Below are positions 53,429 through 62,829 of a stretch of DNA of 64,000 nt, piece by piece. The first letter of the stretch is position 1; each line of letters opens with the position of its first letter. The position numbers and the translations under genes are program-made. The DNA comes from JASHPR01 sp963795055. GTDB taxonomy: Bacteria; Actinomycetota; Actinomycetes; Streptosporangiales; Streptosporangiaceae. The stretch covers positions 1 to 64,000 of the forward strand of contig CAWCGJ010000015.1 in the NCBI GenBank assembly GCA_963795055.1, given 5' to 3'. The notes beneath the pieces were generated by a model. The model worked only from the letters and a program-made list of their open reading frames with translations. It had not been told where the DNA came from and made no database searches.

Positions 53429-53527
53429 GAGCCCACGATAGGGCAGCCCACGATACGACCTGGCGCGGCTGAGACCCTGGACGGTCGCCGAAGGTGGTGA
53501 AATAGGGAGATCGCATCCAGCCGTCAC

Positions 53528-54229
53528 GTGACCGCCAGAGAGGACCAGGCCCTGCCTGCCGACCAGAGCCAGCGTCCGCCGCCGCCGAGCCCCCCCGAGC
53601 CGGACGGGAACGGAACGCTGCCCGAGCTGCCCCGGCTGCACTTCCCGCAGCAGCCGGACGGCCAGGGCCTGGCCCCGGCTCCCGGAGGCTCCCCGCCGCC
53701 CGCCCCGTGGAACGGGCCGCCCCCGCCGCCGGGCCCGCCCGGCGGGCCGCCGGGCGGGCCGCCGCCGGCTCCGCCGGGTGCGGACCAGCGCTGGGGCAAC
53801 GGCCGCCCGACGGGCCGGCCGCGCGGGCCCAGCCAGCAGCTCCGGCCGCCCGAGCCGGCCGCGCGCCAGCGCGCGCTGGCCGCGCTGGTGCTCGGCATCC
53901 TGAGCCTGCTGTCCCTGCTCGGCGTCGGCAGCAACTTCCACCGGGGCATCTACTTGGTCATCTTCGCCCTGCTCGTGGGCTTGTCCGCGTGCTGGTTCGG
54001 GGTGACGACGATCCGGAAGGCACGGCGCTCGGTCACCATGCGCCCGCGGGGCGCGGTCGCCGGGACGGTGCTCGGCGTCCTCGGCGCCCTGCTCAGCGCG
54101 ATCCTGCTGATCGCGTTCGCCGCGTTCTGGCCGCAGCTGACCACGTTCTCCCGGTGCCTGTCCGCCGCGAACACGCCCAGCGCACAGCAGGCCTGCCTGG
54201 ACCAGCTGCACCGGTCGGTGCCCGGCTAG
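53528..54229 (+). CDS. Pro-rich DUF4190-type membrane protein
   Basis: 233 residues: a ~115-residue Pro/Gly-rich N-terminus, then two or three TM segments (ALAALVLGILSLLSLLG; GIYLVIFALLVGLSACWFG; GAVAGTVLGVLGALLSAILL) as in DUF4190-like actinobacterial proteins of unknown function, and a short exported tail with two Cys. GTG start assumed. Divergent from purN. Confidence 0.75.
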   Translation: MTAREDQALPADQSQRPPPPSPPEPDGNGTLPELPRLHFPQQPDGQGLAPAPGGSPPPAPWNGPPPPPGPPGGPPGGPPPAPPGADQRWGNGRPTGRPRGPSQQLRPPEPAARQRALAALVLGILSLLSLLGVGSNFHRGIYLVIFALLVGLSACWFGVTTIRKARRSVTMRPRGAVAGTVLGVLGALLSAILLIAFAAFWPQLTTFSRCLSAANTPSAQQACLDQLHRSVPG

Positions 54230-54232
54230 CCG

Positions 54233-55669
54233 CTACGGGAGCGATGAGGGCCGGTGCGGGGCCGGGGCCCGCGCGCCAGCGGAGTCCTGATCCCCGGCGC
54301 CCGCCCACGGGTTGACGTAGATCGTGTGCCCGTCGGCGGCCGGGGCCGCCGGGCCCGGGCCGGGGACCGCCGTGGTGGCCGGCCGGGGCCGCGGCGGCGC
54401 GGCGGCCGGCCCGGCGCAGGCCCGGACGGCGCGCTGGCGCCGCCAGTTCGCGATGCCCGCGGTCACCGCGGCCGCCACGCCCACCTCCAGCGAGGCCACC
54501 GCGCCGACCTGCCAGCCCGACGGGCCGACCGCCGCGAGGCGGCCGTCGCCCAGCGGCCCGCCCGCGAACGCGGCCAGGACGCCCAGCACGCACCCGGTCA
54601 GCGCCCCGCAGGCGAACCCCCACAGCGGCGCGGTCTCCAGCGCGGCCGCGGGCGCGGCGCGCGTCATCAGCAGCCCGCCCAGCACCCCGGCCAGGTACGG
54701 CACGACCAGCACGGCCACGGACAGCCAGGGCGGGACCCCCTGGTGAACCCCGGTGAGGACCCCGGCGGAGACTCCGGGGTGCGCCTCCGGCGGCAGGGCC
54801 GCGAGCAGGGGAAGGGAGGGGAGGGAGCCGAGCGCGGAGCCGGTCGGCGCGACCACCGTCCCGGTCCCGAACGCGAAACCGGGGCCGAGCGTGAACGAGA
54901 TCGCCCAGACCACGGCGTTGGGCACGTAGGCGAGCTGGGCGAGCAGCAGCAGCACGGCTCCCACCGGCCCCGGGGCCAGGATCGCGTCCACGGCCTTGAA
55001 CTCCCCCAGGTGCAGGGCGAGGGAGACGCCCGCGAGCAGGCTCCCGGCCGCGGCGAGGACCGCCAGCGCCCCGGCCGTGCCGACCGTCAGCGAGCGGAGC
55101 CGGTCGCCGAGCAGGCCGGCCAGCTGGTGCCACGGCGCCAGGTCGCGGGCGCCGCCGAGCCCGCCCGCGACCAGCGCGAGCAAGAACGGGCACACCACCG
55201 CCTCCGGAAGCGACGGCGCGGCCCGCGCCGAGCTGCTGGCCAGGGCGAGCGCCGCCGCCACCATGGCGTAGGGGACGGCCAGGGCCAGGGCGGCGTAGCC
55301 GACGTGGCGGAGCCTGCTGACGCCCCCGGTACGCACCACCCAGCGGCCCGCGCGCCACAGCAGCGCGCCGGGCAGCAGGACGAGCCCGAGCGGCAGCATG
55401 CCGATCCGGCCAACGCCGGGCAGGGCGAAGCCGACGTGGTGGCCGATCAGCCAGAGCAGCGCGGCCGTGCGCAGCACGCCGGGCAGCCCGAGCCCGGCGT
55501 GCGGGGCCGCGATGAAGCCGGCCAGCGCGAGCATGGTCAGGACGGCGAGCCCGGTCCCGGCGGCCGCGCAGGCGGCGATCGCCCCCGTGACGGCCAGCGG
55601 GCGGCCCGCGCCGGAAGGAACGGGGCTTGCGCCGGGCCGCCGCGGGCCCGCCGCCAGTCGAGTCAACAC
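54233..55669 (-). CDS. DUF6350 family polytopic membrane protein (PerM-like)
   Basis: 478 residues with about ten TM segments and a Pro/Ala-rich tail carrying HTIYVNPWAG. The pattern (FALPGVGRIGMLPLGLVLLPGALL, GAVLLLLAQLAYVPNAVVWA, TLGPGFAFGTGTVVAPTG) matches DUF6350, sometimes called cell-division protein PerM after the mycobacterial member. Position next to purN and sucD is conserved in actinobacteria. GTG start 7 nt after CAGGCT. Confidence 0.85.
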   Translation of the reverse strand: MLTRLAAGPRRPGASPVPSGAGRPLAVTGAIAACAAAGTGLAVLTMLALAGFIAAPHAGLGLPGVLRTAALLWLIGHHVGFALPGVGRIGMLPLGLVLLPGALLWRAGRWVVRTGGVSRLRHVGYAALALAVPYAMVAAALALASSSARAAPSLPEAVVCPFLLALVAGGLGGARDLAPWHQLAGLLGDRLRSLTVGTAGALAVLAAAGSLLAGVSLALHLGEFKAVDAILAPGPVGAVLLLLAQLAYVPNAVVWAISFTLGPGFAFGTGTVVAPTGSALGSLPSLPLLAALPPEAHPGVSAGVLTGVHQGVPPWLSVAVLVVPYLAGVLGGLLMTRAAPAAALETAPLWGFACGALTGCVLGVLAAFAGGPLGDGRLAAVGPSGWQVGAVASLEVGVAAAVTAGIANWRRQRAVRACAGPAAAPPRPRPATTAVPGPGPAAPAADGHTIYVNPWAGAGDQDSAGARAPAPHRPSSLP

Positions 55670-55731
55670 AACGCCCAGCCTGGCAAGATCCGCGCCGCCA
55701 GGCGCGGAGGCGCGCCGGTCCGGGGAGGAGG

Positions 55732-56619
55732 TCAGCGGCCGCGCATGAGCTCGCGGACCAGGCCGGCGGTCCCGCTGGGGGTCCGGCCCACGCGGACCCC
55801 GACCTTCTCCAGCGCTTCCTTCTTGGCCTGGGCCGTGCCCGCCGACCCGGAGATGATCGCCCCGGCGTGTCCCATCGTCTTGCCCTCGGGCGCGGTGAAG
55901 CCGGCCACGTAGGCGACCACGGGCTTGGAGACGTGGCGCTCGATGTAGGCGGCCGCGCGCTCCTCGGCGTCGCCGCCGATCTCCCCGATCATGACGATCG
56001 CGTCGGTCTCGGGATCGTCCTGGAACGCCTGGAGGCAGTCGATGTGCGTGGTCCCGACGATCGGGTCACCGCCGATCCCCACCGCGGTCGAGAAGCCGAT
56101 GTCGCTCAGCTCGTACATCATCTGGTAGGTCAGCGTGCCGGACTTGGACACCAGGCCGATGCGGCCCTCCGTGGTGATGTCGGCCGGGATGATCCCGGCG
56201 TTCGACTTGCCGGGGGAGGCCACGCCCGGGCAGTTCGGGCCGATGATGCGGGTGGTATTGCCCTGCGCGCTCGCGTAGGCCCAGAACTGCGCCGTGTCGT
56301 GCACCGGGATGCCCTCGGTGATCACGATGACCAGCGGCATCGTGGCGTCCACCGCCTCGATCACCGCGTCCTTGGTGCCGGCCGGGGGGACGAAGACGAC
56401 CGAGACGTCGGCGCCGGTGCCCGCCATCGCGTCGGCTACCGTGCCGAACACCGGGACCTCGGTCTCGGCGAGCTCGATCGTCTGGCCGGCCTTGCGGGGG
56501 TTGGTCCCGCCGACGACCTGCGTGCCGGCCCGGAGCATCCGGGCCCCGTGCCTGCGCCCCTCGGAGCCGGTGATGCCCTGCACGATGATCCGGCTCTGCG
56601 CGGCCAGGAAGATCGCCAT
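55732..56619 (-). CDS. sucD: Succinyl-CoA synthetase, alpha subunit
   Basis: 295 residues. CoA-binding N-terminus (SRIIVQGITGSEGRRHGA), GPNCPGVASPGKSNAGI, phospho-histidine loop GHAGAIISGSAGTAQAKK. TCA-cycle substrate-level phosphorylation with SucC. ATG starts one base after the sucC stop. Confidence 0.97.
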   Translation of the reverse strand: MAIFLAAQSRIIVQGITGSEGRRHGARMLRAGTQVVGGTNPRKAGQTIELAETEVPVFGTVADAMAGTGADVSVVFVPPAGTKDAVIEAVDATMPLVIVITEGIPVHDTAQFWAYASAQGNTTRIIGPNCPGVASPGKSNAGIIPADITTEGRIGLVSKSGTLTYQMMYELSDIGFSTAVGIGGDPIVGTTHIDCLQAFQDDPETDAIVMIGEIGGDAEERAAAYIERHVSKPVVAYVAGFTAPEGKTMGHAGAIISGSAGTAQAKKEALEKVGVRVGRTPSGTAGLVRELMRGR

Positions 56620-56620
56620 C

Positions 56621-57817
56621 TCATGCTCCCGTCGCGGCCGCGGCGGCCAGCTCGGCGGCGCGGCGCGCCGCATCGTCCATCGTCGCGACCTGCTCGACCA
56701 CCGGAATCTCGGCCGCGTCGAGTATCCGCCGCCCCTCGGCGGCGTTGTTGCCATCGAGGCGGACCACGATGGGGTGGCTCACCTGCTCGCCGCGGTCGGT
56801 GAGCATCCCGATCGCGGACACGATCCCGTTCGCCACCGCGTCGCACGAGGTGATCCCGCCGAACACGTTGACCAGGACGCTGCGGACCGACGGGTCGGAC
56901 AGCACGATCTCCAGGCCGTTCGCCATCACCTCGGCGGAGGCGCCGCCGCCGATGTCGAGGAAGTTCGCCGGCCGGATCCCGCCGAATTCCTGGCCCGCGT
57001 AGGCGACCACGTCGAGGGTGGACATGACCAGGCCGGCCCCATTGCCGATGATCCCGACCTGCCCGTCGAGCTTGACGTAGTTCAGGTGCTTGGCCTTGGC
57101 CCTCGCCTCGATCGGGTCCGCGGCACTGGGGTCCGCGAACTGGGCGAAGTCGTGCCGGAACGCCGCGTTATCGTCCAGGGTGACCTTCGCGTCCAGGGCG
57201 ATCACCCGCCCGTCTCCGGTCAGCACCAGCGGGTTCACCTCGACCAGCGTGGCGTCCTCGCCGGTGAACACGTCCCAGAGCCGCTCGGCGAGCTCGGCCG
57301 CGCCGGCCCGCGCTTCCTCGGGGAGCCTGCCCGCGGCGATGATCTCGGCGGCCTTGGCCGCGTCCACGCCCGCGAGCGGGCTGACCGGGACCTTGGCCAG
57401 CGCCTCGGGCTTGGTCCTGGCCACTTCCTCGATCTCGACGCCGCCCTCGACCGAGCACATCGACAGGAACGTGCGGTCGGCCCGGTCCACCAGGAAGGAC
57501 AGGTAGTACTCCTGCGCAATGTCGATGTCCTCGGCCACCAGCACCGAGTGCACGGTGTGGCCCTTGATGTCCATGCCGAGGATCTGCTCCGCCTTGGCCT
57601 GCGCTTCGTCTGGGCTGCTGGCGAGCTTCACGCCGCCCGCCTTGCCGCGGCCGCCGACCTTGACCTGGGCCTTGATAACCACTCCCCGCTTGCCGGCCGC
57701 GAGGAGCTCCGCCGCGGCCGCGCGGGCCTCCTGCGGCGTGGTGGCCAGCTGGCCCTGCTGGGTCGGAACGCCATGGTCAACGAAAAGCTGCTTCCCCTGG
57801 TACTCAAACAGGTCCAC
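56621..57817 (-). CDS. sucC: Succinyl-CoA synthetase, beta subunit
   Basis: 398 residues; ATP-grasp subunit: LFEYQGKQLFVDHGVP start, KAQVKVGGRGKAGGVKLA, NPLVLTGDGRVIALDAKV, and C-terminal FLDIGGGASAE and NVFGGITSCD. GTG 57817 is set by the conserved VDLFEYQ start. First gene of sucCD. Confidence 0.97.
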   Translation of the reverse strand: MDLFEYQGKQLFVDHGVPTQQGQLATTPQEARAAAAELLAAGKRGVVIKAQVKVGGRGKAGGVKLASSPDEAQAKAEQILGMDIKGHTVHSVLVAEDIDIAQEYYLSFLVDRADRTFLSMCSVEGGVEIEEVARTKPEALAKVPVSPLAGVDAAKAAEIIAAGRLPEEARAGAAELAERLWDVFTGEDATLVEVNPLVLTGDGRVIALDAKVTLDDNAAFRHDFAQFADPSAADPIEARAKAKHLNYVKLDGQVGIIGNGAGLVMSTLDVVAYAGQEFGGIRPANFLDIGGGASAEVMANGLEIVLSDPSVRSVLVNVFGGITSCDAVANGIVSAIGMLTDRGEQVSHPIVVRLDGNNAAEGRRILDAAEIPVVEQVATMDDAARRAAELAAAAATGA

Positions 57818-57912
57818 TCGGGTCCGTCCTCGGTGTGCGGCGCTGCCGATGTCTGCGGTAAGCCTGCGCACGCAGCCTAGTGCGGCCGGGCGCGCCGGAC
57901 CCACCTGGGTGG

Positions 57913-58329
57913 CTAGCCCACCGTCTCCTGGCGCTCCTGGTGGCCGAGATTCGACCGGACCCAGTCCACGATCTCGGTGGTCGCCGCGCCCGGCGTGAAG
58001 ATCTTCGCCACGCCCATCTGCTCCAGTTCGGCGATGTCCGCGTCCGGGATGATGCCGCCGCCGAACACGATGATGTCGGTGGCGTCGCGTTCGGCCAGCA
58101 ATTCGAGGACCCGGCGGAACTGGGTCATGTGCGCGCCGGACAGGACGGAAAGCCCGATCGCGTCGGCGTCCTCCTGCAGCGCGGCGGCCACGATCTGCTC
58201 CGGGGTCTGGTGCAGCCCGGTGTAGATGACCTCCACCCCGGCGTCGCGCAGCGCCCGGGCCACCACCTTCGCACCACGGTCATGGCCGTCGAGACCCGGC
58301 TTAGCGATGACCACGCGGATGCTGCTCAT
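57913..58329 (-). CDS. Stand-alone cobalamin (B12)-binding domain protein
   Basis: 138 residues; the start IRVVIAKPGLDGHDRGAKVV holds the DxHxxG motif (D-G-H-D-R-G) for base-off B12, then GLSVLSGAHM and FGGGIIPDAD. This is the methylmalonyl-CoA mutase C-terminal domain as a separate polypeptide, as in small-subunit/IcmB-type or MutA2-like mutases. The catalytic partner is not in this window. Located upstream of sucCD, matching a route into succinyl-CoA. Confidence 0.88.
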   Translation of the reverse strand: MSSIRVVIAKPGLDGHDRGAKVVARALRDAGVEVIYTGLHQTPEQIVAAALQEDADAIGLSVLSGAHMTQFRRVLELLAERDATDIIVFGGGIIPDADIAELEQMGVAKIFTPGAATTEIVDWVRSNLGHQERQETVG

Positions 58330-58403
58330 GAAATCCCTCCACCGGAACGCGGCCCGGCACGGCCGCGGCGCTGACCGCCTACTGGGCAGGGTAGCCGCCC
58401 TGG

Positions 58404-58787
58404 TGCCAGAATCCCCGGCACGGAGCTTTCGGTCCCGGTCGACGGGGGCGAGGTCTGGGCGGAGGACACCGGCGGGGACGGCCCGCCGCTGGTGCTGATG
58501 CATCCCGGCTGGGGGACTCGGCGATCTGGGACCCGGTCATCGGCCGGCTGGCCGCCCGGTACCGCGTGATCAGGTACGACGCGCGCGGCTACGGCCGGTC
58601 CCCCGCGCCCGCCGCGCCCTTCACCCAGTTCGGCGACCTGGACTACGCGATGGTGCGCGACTGCGGCGGGCGGATCGCTGCGGCCATACCCGGGTGCGGC
58701 CTCATCGTCCTGCCCGGCGCCGATCACCTGCTGCCGCTGCGCGCCCCGGGCGCGCTGGCGGACATCATCGGCGAGCTGGCCCGGTAG
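58404..58787 (+). pseudogene. Alpha/beta hydrolase remnant (frameshift plus internal deletion)
   Basis: First frame: GTELSVPVDGGEVWAEDTG then PPLVLMHPGWG; one missing G near 58512 shifts the frame, after which DSAIWDPVIGRLAARYRVI and RYDARGYGRSPAP continue the fold. It then jumps from TQFGDL to a fragment ending IVLPGADHLLPLRAP, the catalytic-His region, so ~130 residues including the nucleophile elbow are absent. Ends at TAG 58785. Confidence 0.7.
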
Positions 58788-58790
58788 CGG

Positions 58791-61037
58791 TTACAGCTTC
58801 TCGATGGGCGCGTAGCGCAGCACCAGGTGCTTGATCCCGTAGTCCCCGCCGAAATCGATCTTGGCCTCGGGGTCGTCGCTGCGGCCCTCGACCGACAGCA
58901 CCGTGCCGAGCCCGTAGGCATCGTGGTTCACCCGGTCGCCGGGGGCCAGCGACGGGACCGGCCGGTTGCCGGGCGTCTGCACGCCGGGCCGACGGGCCAG
59001 CCGCTCTGAGGCCGGCGGCGCCGCGGCCGCCTCGTCCCGGCGCCATTCGATCAGGGCCTCGGGGATCTCGGACAGGAACCGGGACTGCTTGTGGTAGCCC
59101 GGCCGCCCCCACCAGGTGCGCGCCATGGCCCGGGTCAGGTACAGCCGTTGCTCGGCGCGGGTGATCCCGACGTAGGCCAGCCGCCGCTCCTCGGCCAGTT
59201 CCCGCTCGTCGTTGCTCGACCGCTCGTGCGGGAACACGTTCTCTTCCAGCCCGGTCAGGAACACGACGGGGAATTCCAGCCCCTTGGCGGTGTGCAGGGT
59301 CATCAGCGTCACCAGGCCGCCGTGGTCCACCCCCTCGGGGATCTGGTCGGCGTCGGCGACCAGCGAGACCTGCTCAAGGAAATCGGGCAGCGACCCGTCG
59401 GGGTTGCGGCTGTCGTACTCCCGCGCGACCGAGACCAGTTCCTTGAGGTTCTCGATCCGGCTCTCGTCCTGCAGGTCCGATGAGGCCTCCAGCTCGGCCA
59501 GGTACCCCGACCGGTCGAGCACGGCATCGGCCAGGTCACCGACCGGGCTCCCGGCCTCCGCGATCTCCCGCAGCCCGCCGATCAGCTCACCGAACGCCTC
59601 GATCGCCCGGGCCGACCGGGCGGCCAGGTCGGGGATGTCACCCGGGCGGCCCAGGGCCCGGGCGAAGCTGGTCTTCTGCCGGGCGGCGAACGCCACCACG
59701 CACTCCTCGGCCCGTTCGCCGATGCCCCGCCTCGGCACGTTCAGCACCCGCCGCAGCGATACCTCGTCGTCGGGGTTGGCGATCAGCCGCAGGTAGGCGA
59801 GCAGGTCGCGGACCTCGCGCCGCTCGTAGAACCTCACCCCGCCGACGACCCGGTACGGCAGGCCGGCCCGGATGAAGACCTCCTCAAACACCCGGGACTG
59901 GGCGTTGGTCCGGTAGAAGACCGCCACCTGCCCCGGGATGGCCAGGCCCTCGTCGGCGAGCCGGTCCACCTCCTCGGCCACGAACGCCGCCTCGTCGTGC
60001 TCGCTGTCCGCCACGTAGCCGGTGATCGGCGGCCCGTCACCCGCCTCGGACCAGAGCCGCTTCGGTACCCGGCCCCGGTTGCGGGAGACCAGGGCGTTGG
60101 CCGCGGCCAGGATGTTCTGGGTGGAGCGGTAGTTCTGCTCGAGCAGGATGACCCGGGCGCCGGGAAAGTCGCGCTCGAACTCCTCGATGTTCCTGACCGT
60201 GGCGCCGCGGAAGGCGTAGATGGCCTGGTCGGCGTCGCCCACCACGCACAGCTCGGCGGGCGGGCTGGGCACGGCGGGCTCGCCGCCCCGGTCCGCGCCG
60301 GGGAGCTGCGCCCCGGCCAGCTCGGTGACCAGGACATACTGCGCGTGGTTCGTGTCCTGGTACTCGTCGACCAGCACGTGCCGGAACCTGGCCCGGTACT
60401 CGGCGGCCACGTCGGGAAACGCCTGCAGCAGGTTGACCGTCACCATGATCAGGTCGTCGAAGTCCATGGCCCCGGCCGCGACCAGCCTGCGCTGGTACTC
60501 GGCGTAGGCCTCGGCCAGGGTCTTCTCCCGGTACCCGCTGGCCCGGGCGGCGAGCGTCTCGTAGTCGATGAGGTCGTTCTTGAGGTTGGAGACCTGGGCG
60601 GCGATCGCCTTCGGCGGGAAGTACTTGACGTCCAGGTCCAGCTCACGGCAGACCAGCGTCATCAGCCGCTGCGAGTCGGCCTGGTCGTAGATCGAGAACG
60701 ACGACGGGTAGCCGAACCGCTTCGCCTCACGGCGCAGGATCCGCACGCAGGCCGCGTGGAACGTCAGCAGCCACATGGCCCGCGCCCGCGAGCCGGTGAG
60801 CGCCGCCGCCCGCGCGGCCATCTCGCCCGCGGCCTTGTTGGTGAACGTGATGGCCAGGATCTCGCTGGGAGCGACGCCGCGCTCGGCCAGCAGGTAGGCG
60901 ATCCGGTGGGTCAGCACCCGGGTCTTGCCCGAGCCCGCGCCGGCCACGATGAGCAGCGGGCTGCCCTCGTGCACGACGGCGGCGCGCTGCTGGGGGTTCA
61001 GCCCGTCCAGGAGGGAGTCGGCGGCAGTCGCGGTCAC
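58791..61037 (-). CDS. pcrA: ATP-dependent DNA helicase PcrA/UvrD
   Basis: 748 residues, superfamily 1A helicase: motif I VAGAGSGKTRVL, Ia ITFTNKAAGEM, II VDEYQDTN, III GDADQAIYAFRGA, IV EQNYRSTQNIL, V TLHTAKGLEFPVVF, VI YVGITRAEQRLYL, and a C-terminal Tudor-like domain (RVNHDAYGLGTVLSV). Repair and replication-fork helicase. GTG start overlaps the stop of a 36-codon ORF (GTGA). Confidence 0.96.
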   Translation of the reverse strand: MTATAADSLLDGLNPQQRAAVVHEGSPLLIVAGAGSGKTRVLTHRIAYLLAERGVAPSEILAITFTNKAAGEMAARAAALTGSRARAMWLLTFHAACVRILRREAKRFGYPSSFSIYDQADSQRLMTLVCRELDLDVKYFPPKAIAAQVSNLKNDLIDYETLAARASGYREKTLAEAYAEYQRRLVAAGAMDFDDLIMVTVNLLQAFPDVAAEYRARFRHVLVDEYQDTNHAQYVLVTELAGAQLPGADRGGEPAVPSPPAELCVVGDADQAIYAFRGATVRNIEEFERDFPGARVILLEQNYRSTQNILAAANALVSRNRGRVPKRLWSEAGDGPPITGYVADSEHDEAAFVAEEVDRLADEGLAIPGQVAVFYRTNAQSRVFEEVFIRAGLPYRVVGGVRFYERREVRDLLAYLRLIANPDDEVSLRRVLNVPRRGIGERAEECVVAFAARQKTSFARALGRPGDIPDLAARSARAIEAFGELIGGLREIAEAGSPVGDLADAVLDRSGYLAELEASSDLQDESRIENLKELVSVAREYDSRNPDGSLPDFLEQVSLVADADQIPEGVDHGGLVTLMTLHTAKGLEFPVVFLTGLEENVFPHERSSNDERELAEERRLAYVGITRAEQRLYLTRAMARTWWGRPGYHKQSRFLSEIPEALIEWRRDEAAAAPPASERLARRPGVQTPGNRPVPSLAPGDRVNHDAYGLGTVLSVEGRSDDPEAKIDFGGDYGIKHLVLRYAPIEKL

Positions 61038-61144
61038 GCGGTATCCCCCACTCGCCTCCAGGGCGCCTGGAGGCGCCGCCTTCCCTCCTCGCTCGTGCCT
61101 CGCTCGTCAGTCCAGACGGCGCCGCGCCCCTCCGGCTCGTTCAC
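61034..61144 (-). CDS. 36-residue small ORF coupled to pcrA
   Basis: Begins VNEPEGRGAVWTDERGTS and continues EEGRRRLQAPWRRVGDTA; its TGA overlaps the pcrA GTG (GTGA). Shares GRGA-x-WT-[DE]-ERG with the ORF coupled to ligA. GTG start is tentative: a run of seven G adjoins it directly. Embedded in the dispersed repeat. Confidence 0.45.
   Translation of the reverse strand: MNEPEGRGAVWTDERGTSEEGRRRLQAPWRRVGDTA
61079..61131. repeat. Dispersed intergenic repeat, copy 2
   Basis: Counterpart of 40228-40290; blocks of 17/18 and 24/25 identical bases, with the spacer between them shorter here. Confidence 0.7.
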
Positions 61145-61146
61145 CC

Positions 61147-61166
61147 CCCCAGCGTAGGCGCTGGGG
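61147..61166. terminator. Hairpin between APC permease and pcrA unit
   Basis: CCCCAGCG, TAGG, CGCTGGGG: 8-bp GC stem, 13 nt beyond the permease stop. Confidence 0.6.
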
Positions 61167-61179
61167 CCGACGTCCGTGG

Positions 61180-62745
61180 CTAACGCGGCTGTTCACTCTC
61201 GGGGACGAGGGTGGGCGTGGACCGGGTGAGGGTCCGCCCCTTGAAGTACGCGGGCTGGCTGATCCGCAGCAGGATGAAGATGATCAGCCCGATGAGCGCG
61301 GACAGGAACACGATCACGAACACGCCGCCGATCTGCCAGCCCAGGCCCGGCACCGTGAACATGGTGTAGCTGTTCTCGGTCGCGACGTCAAAGTCCTGCC
61401 ACATGCTGAAGCCGCCCAGCCCCCACAGGATCAGCCCGCCGAGCAGCGGGATGATGCCCCGCACCCACAGGTGGCGCGCGCTGCTCGTCAGCGTCTTGCG
61501 GTAGTACCAGACGCAGGCGAAGGCGGTCAGCCCGTAGTAGAACGCGATGTAGACGCCGCAGGCGGTCACCGCGTCGTAGATCACGTTGCCGCCGGACAGG
61601 TAGTTCATGGCTGCGTACAGCACGATCGAGATGCCGCCCATGACCAGCGTCGACACGGTCGGGGTCAGGTAGCGCGGGTGCATCTTCGCGAAGGCGGCCG
61701 GCAGCGCCTTATAGGTCGCCATCGACAGCGTGGTCCGCGCCGTGGGCAGGATCGTGGTCTGGGTGGACGCGGCGGCCGAGGACAGCACCATGAGGATCAG
61801 CAGGTGGCTGAGGAAGCTGCCGAACCCGCTGGTGCCGAAGACCGAGCTGCCGAGGATGGAGATCACGTCACCCACGTGCGCCGGGTTGGCCAGGCCGTTG
61901 CCGGTGGTACTGATCCCGGCGAACGCCTGCGCGGCGAAGATCACGATCGCGTAGGTGACGAGCAGGATGACCGTGGACAGGATGGCGGCCCGGCCCGGCG
62001 TCTTGGACGGGTCCTTGGTCTCCTCGTTGACCGACAGGGCGGTGTCCCAGCCCCAGTAGATGAACACCATCAGGATCAGCCCGGAGGCGAAGGCGCTGAA
62101 CGGCATGCCGAAGGGGTTGAGCCAGGAGGCGCTGGGCGGCACCGAGCCGGCCGGGTGGTGCCCGGTGCCGACCCGCACCAGCGCGACGACGGAGAAGATC
62201 AGCAGCATGCCGACCTCGATCGACAGCAGCGCCTTCTGGAAGTTGGCCGAGACCTCGATGCCGCGGTAGCAGATATAGGTCATGGCCACGATCCACAGCA
62301 CGCCGACGAGCAGCACCCAGCTGCTCGCCGGGTTGTCGCCGATGCCGTGGGCGTTGAACAGCAGGAAGATGTACTGGCCGGCCACCTGGGCCAGGCTCGC
62401 CATGACCAGGATGTCGGCGGCGACGATCGCCCAGCCGCCGGTCCACCCCCAGCCGGGGTTGAACGCCCGGGTCGCCCAGGTGAACGTGGTGCCGCAGTCC
62501 GGGTCGGCCTTGTTCATCTCGTTGTAGCCGATCGAGGCGAACAGCATCGGGATGAACGCCGCGACGGCGATCGCCGGGGATTTGAGCCCGACGGCGACGA
62601 CGATGAGCCCCAGCGTCGCGGCCAGGCTGTAGGCCGGGGCGACCGACGCGGTCGCGATCACCGTGCTGGAGATCAGCCCGAGGGCACCGGACTTGAGGCC
62701 CTTCTCGGCAACCTGCTCACCGGGCTGGGTTTGGATGGCGGCCAT
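61180..62745 (-). CDS. APC-family amino acid/polyamine permease
   Basis: 521 residues, ~12-14 TM segments: GLISSTVIATASVAPAYSLA is TM1 of the APC fold, then NEMNKADPDCGTTFTWATRA, YWGWDTALSVNEETKD and TQTTILPTARTTLSM. Resembles actinobacterial amine/amino-acid permeases that sit next to saccharopine-dehydrogenase-like and amine-catabolic genes. GAGAGG lies ~7 nt before the ATG. The control region carries two 24-bp direct repeats (62830-62877), and a divergent dehydrogenase gene follows, so the two are probably co-regulated. Confidence 0.88.
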   Translation of the reverse strand: MAAIQTQPGEQVAEKGLKSGALGLISSTVIATASVAPAYSLAATLGLIVVAVGLKSPAIAVAAFIPMLFASIGYNEMNKADPDCGTTFTWATRAFNPGWGWTGGWAIVAADILVMASLAQVAGQYIFLLFNAHGIGDNPASSWVLLVGVLWIVAMTYICYRGIEVSANFQKALLSIEVGMLLIFSVVALVRVGTGHHPAGSVPPSASWLNPFGMPFSAFASGLILMVFIYWGWDTALSVNEETKDPSKTPGRAAILSTVILLVTYAIVIFAAQAFAGISTTGNGLANPAHVGDVISILGSSVFGTSGFGSFLSHLLILMVLSSAAASTQTTILPTARTTLSMATYKALPAAFAKMHPRYLTPTVSTLVMGGISIVLYAAMNYLSGGNVIYDAVTACGVYIAFYYGLTAFACVWYYRKTLTSSARHLWVRGIIPLLGGLILWGLGGFSMWQDFDVATENSYTMFTVPGLGWQIGGVFVIVFLSALIGLIIFILLRISQPAYFKGRTLTRSTPTLVPESEQPR

Positions 62746-62829
62746 GGCTTACCTCTCCTGGCAGCGACCCGGCGGCACCGGGTCGGACGCGGGCCGGACG
62801 CTGCGCCCCGCTCGTCCGGTTGCGATGAT

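Noticed and set aside
53578..53850. Pro/Gly-rich repetitive stretch as a tandem repeat or CRISPR-like array
   Set aside because: It is the coding sequence of a low-complexity N-terminus (PPG-type runs), not regularly spaced repeats. No CRISPR array was found anywhere in the window.
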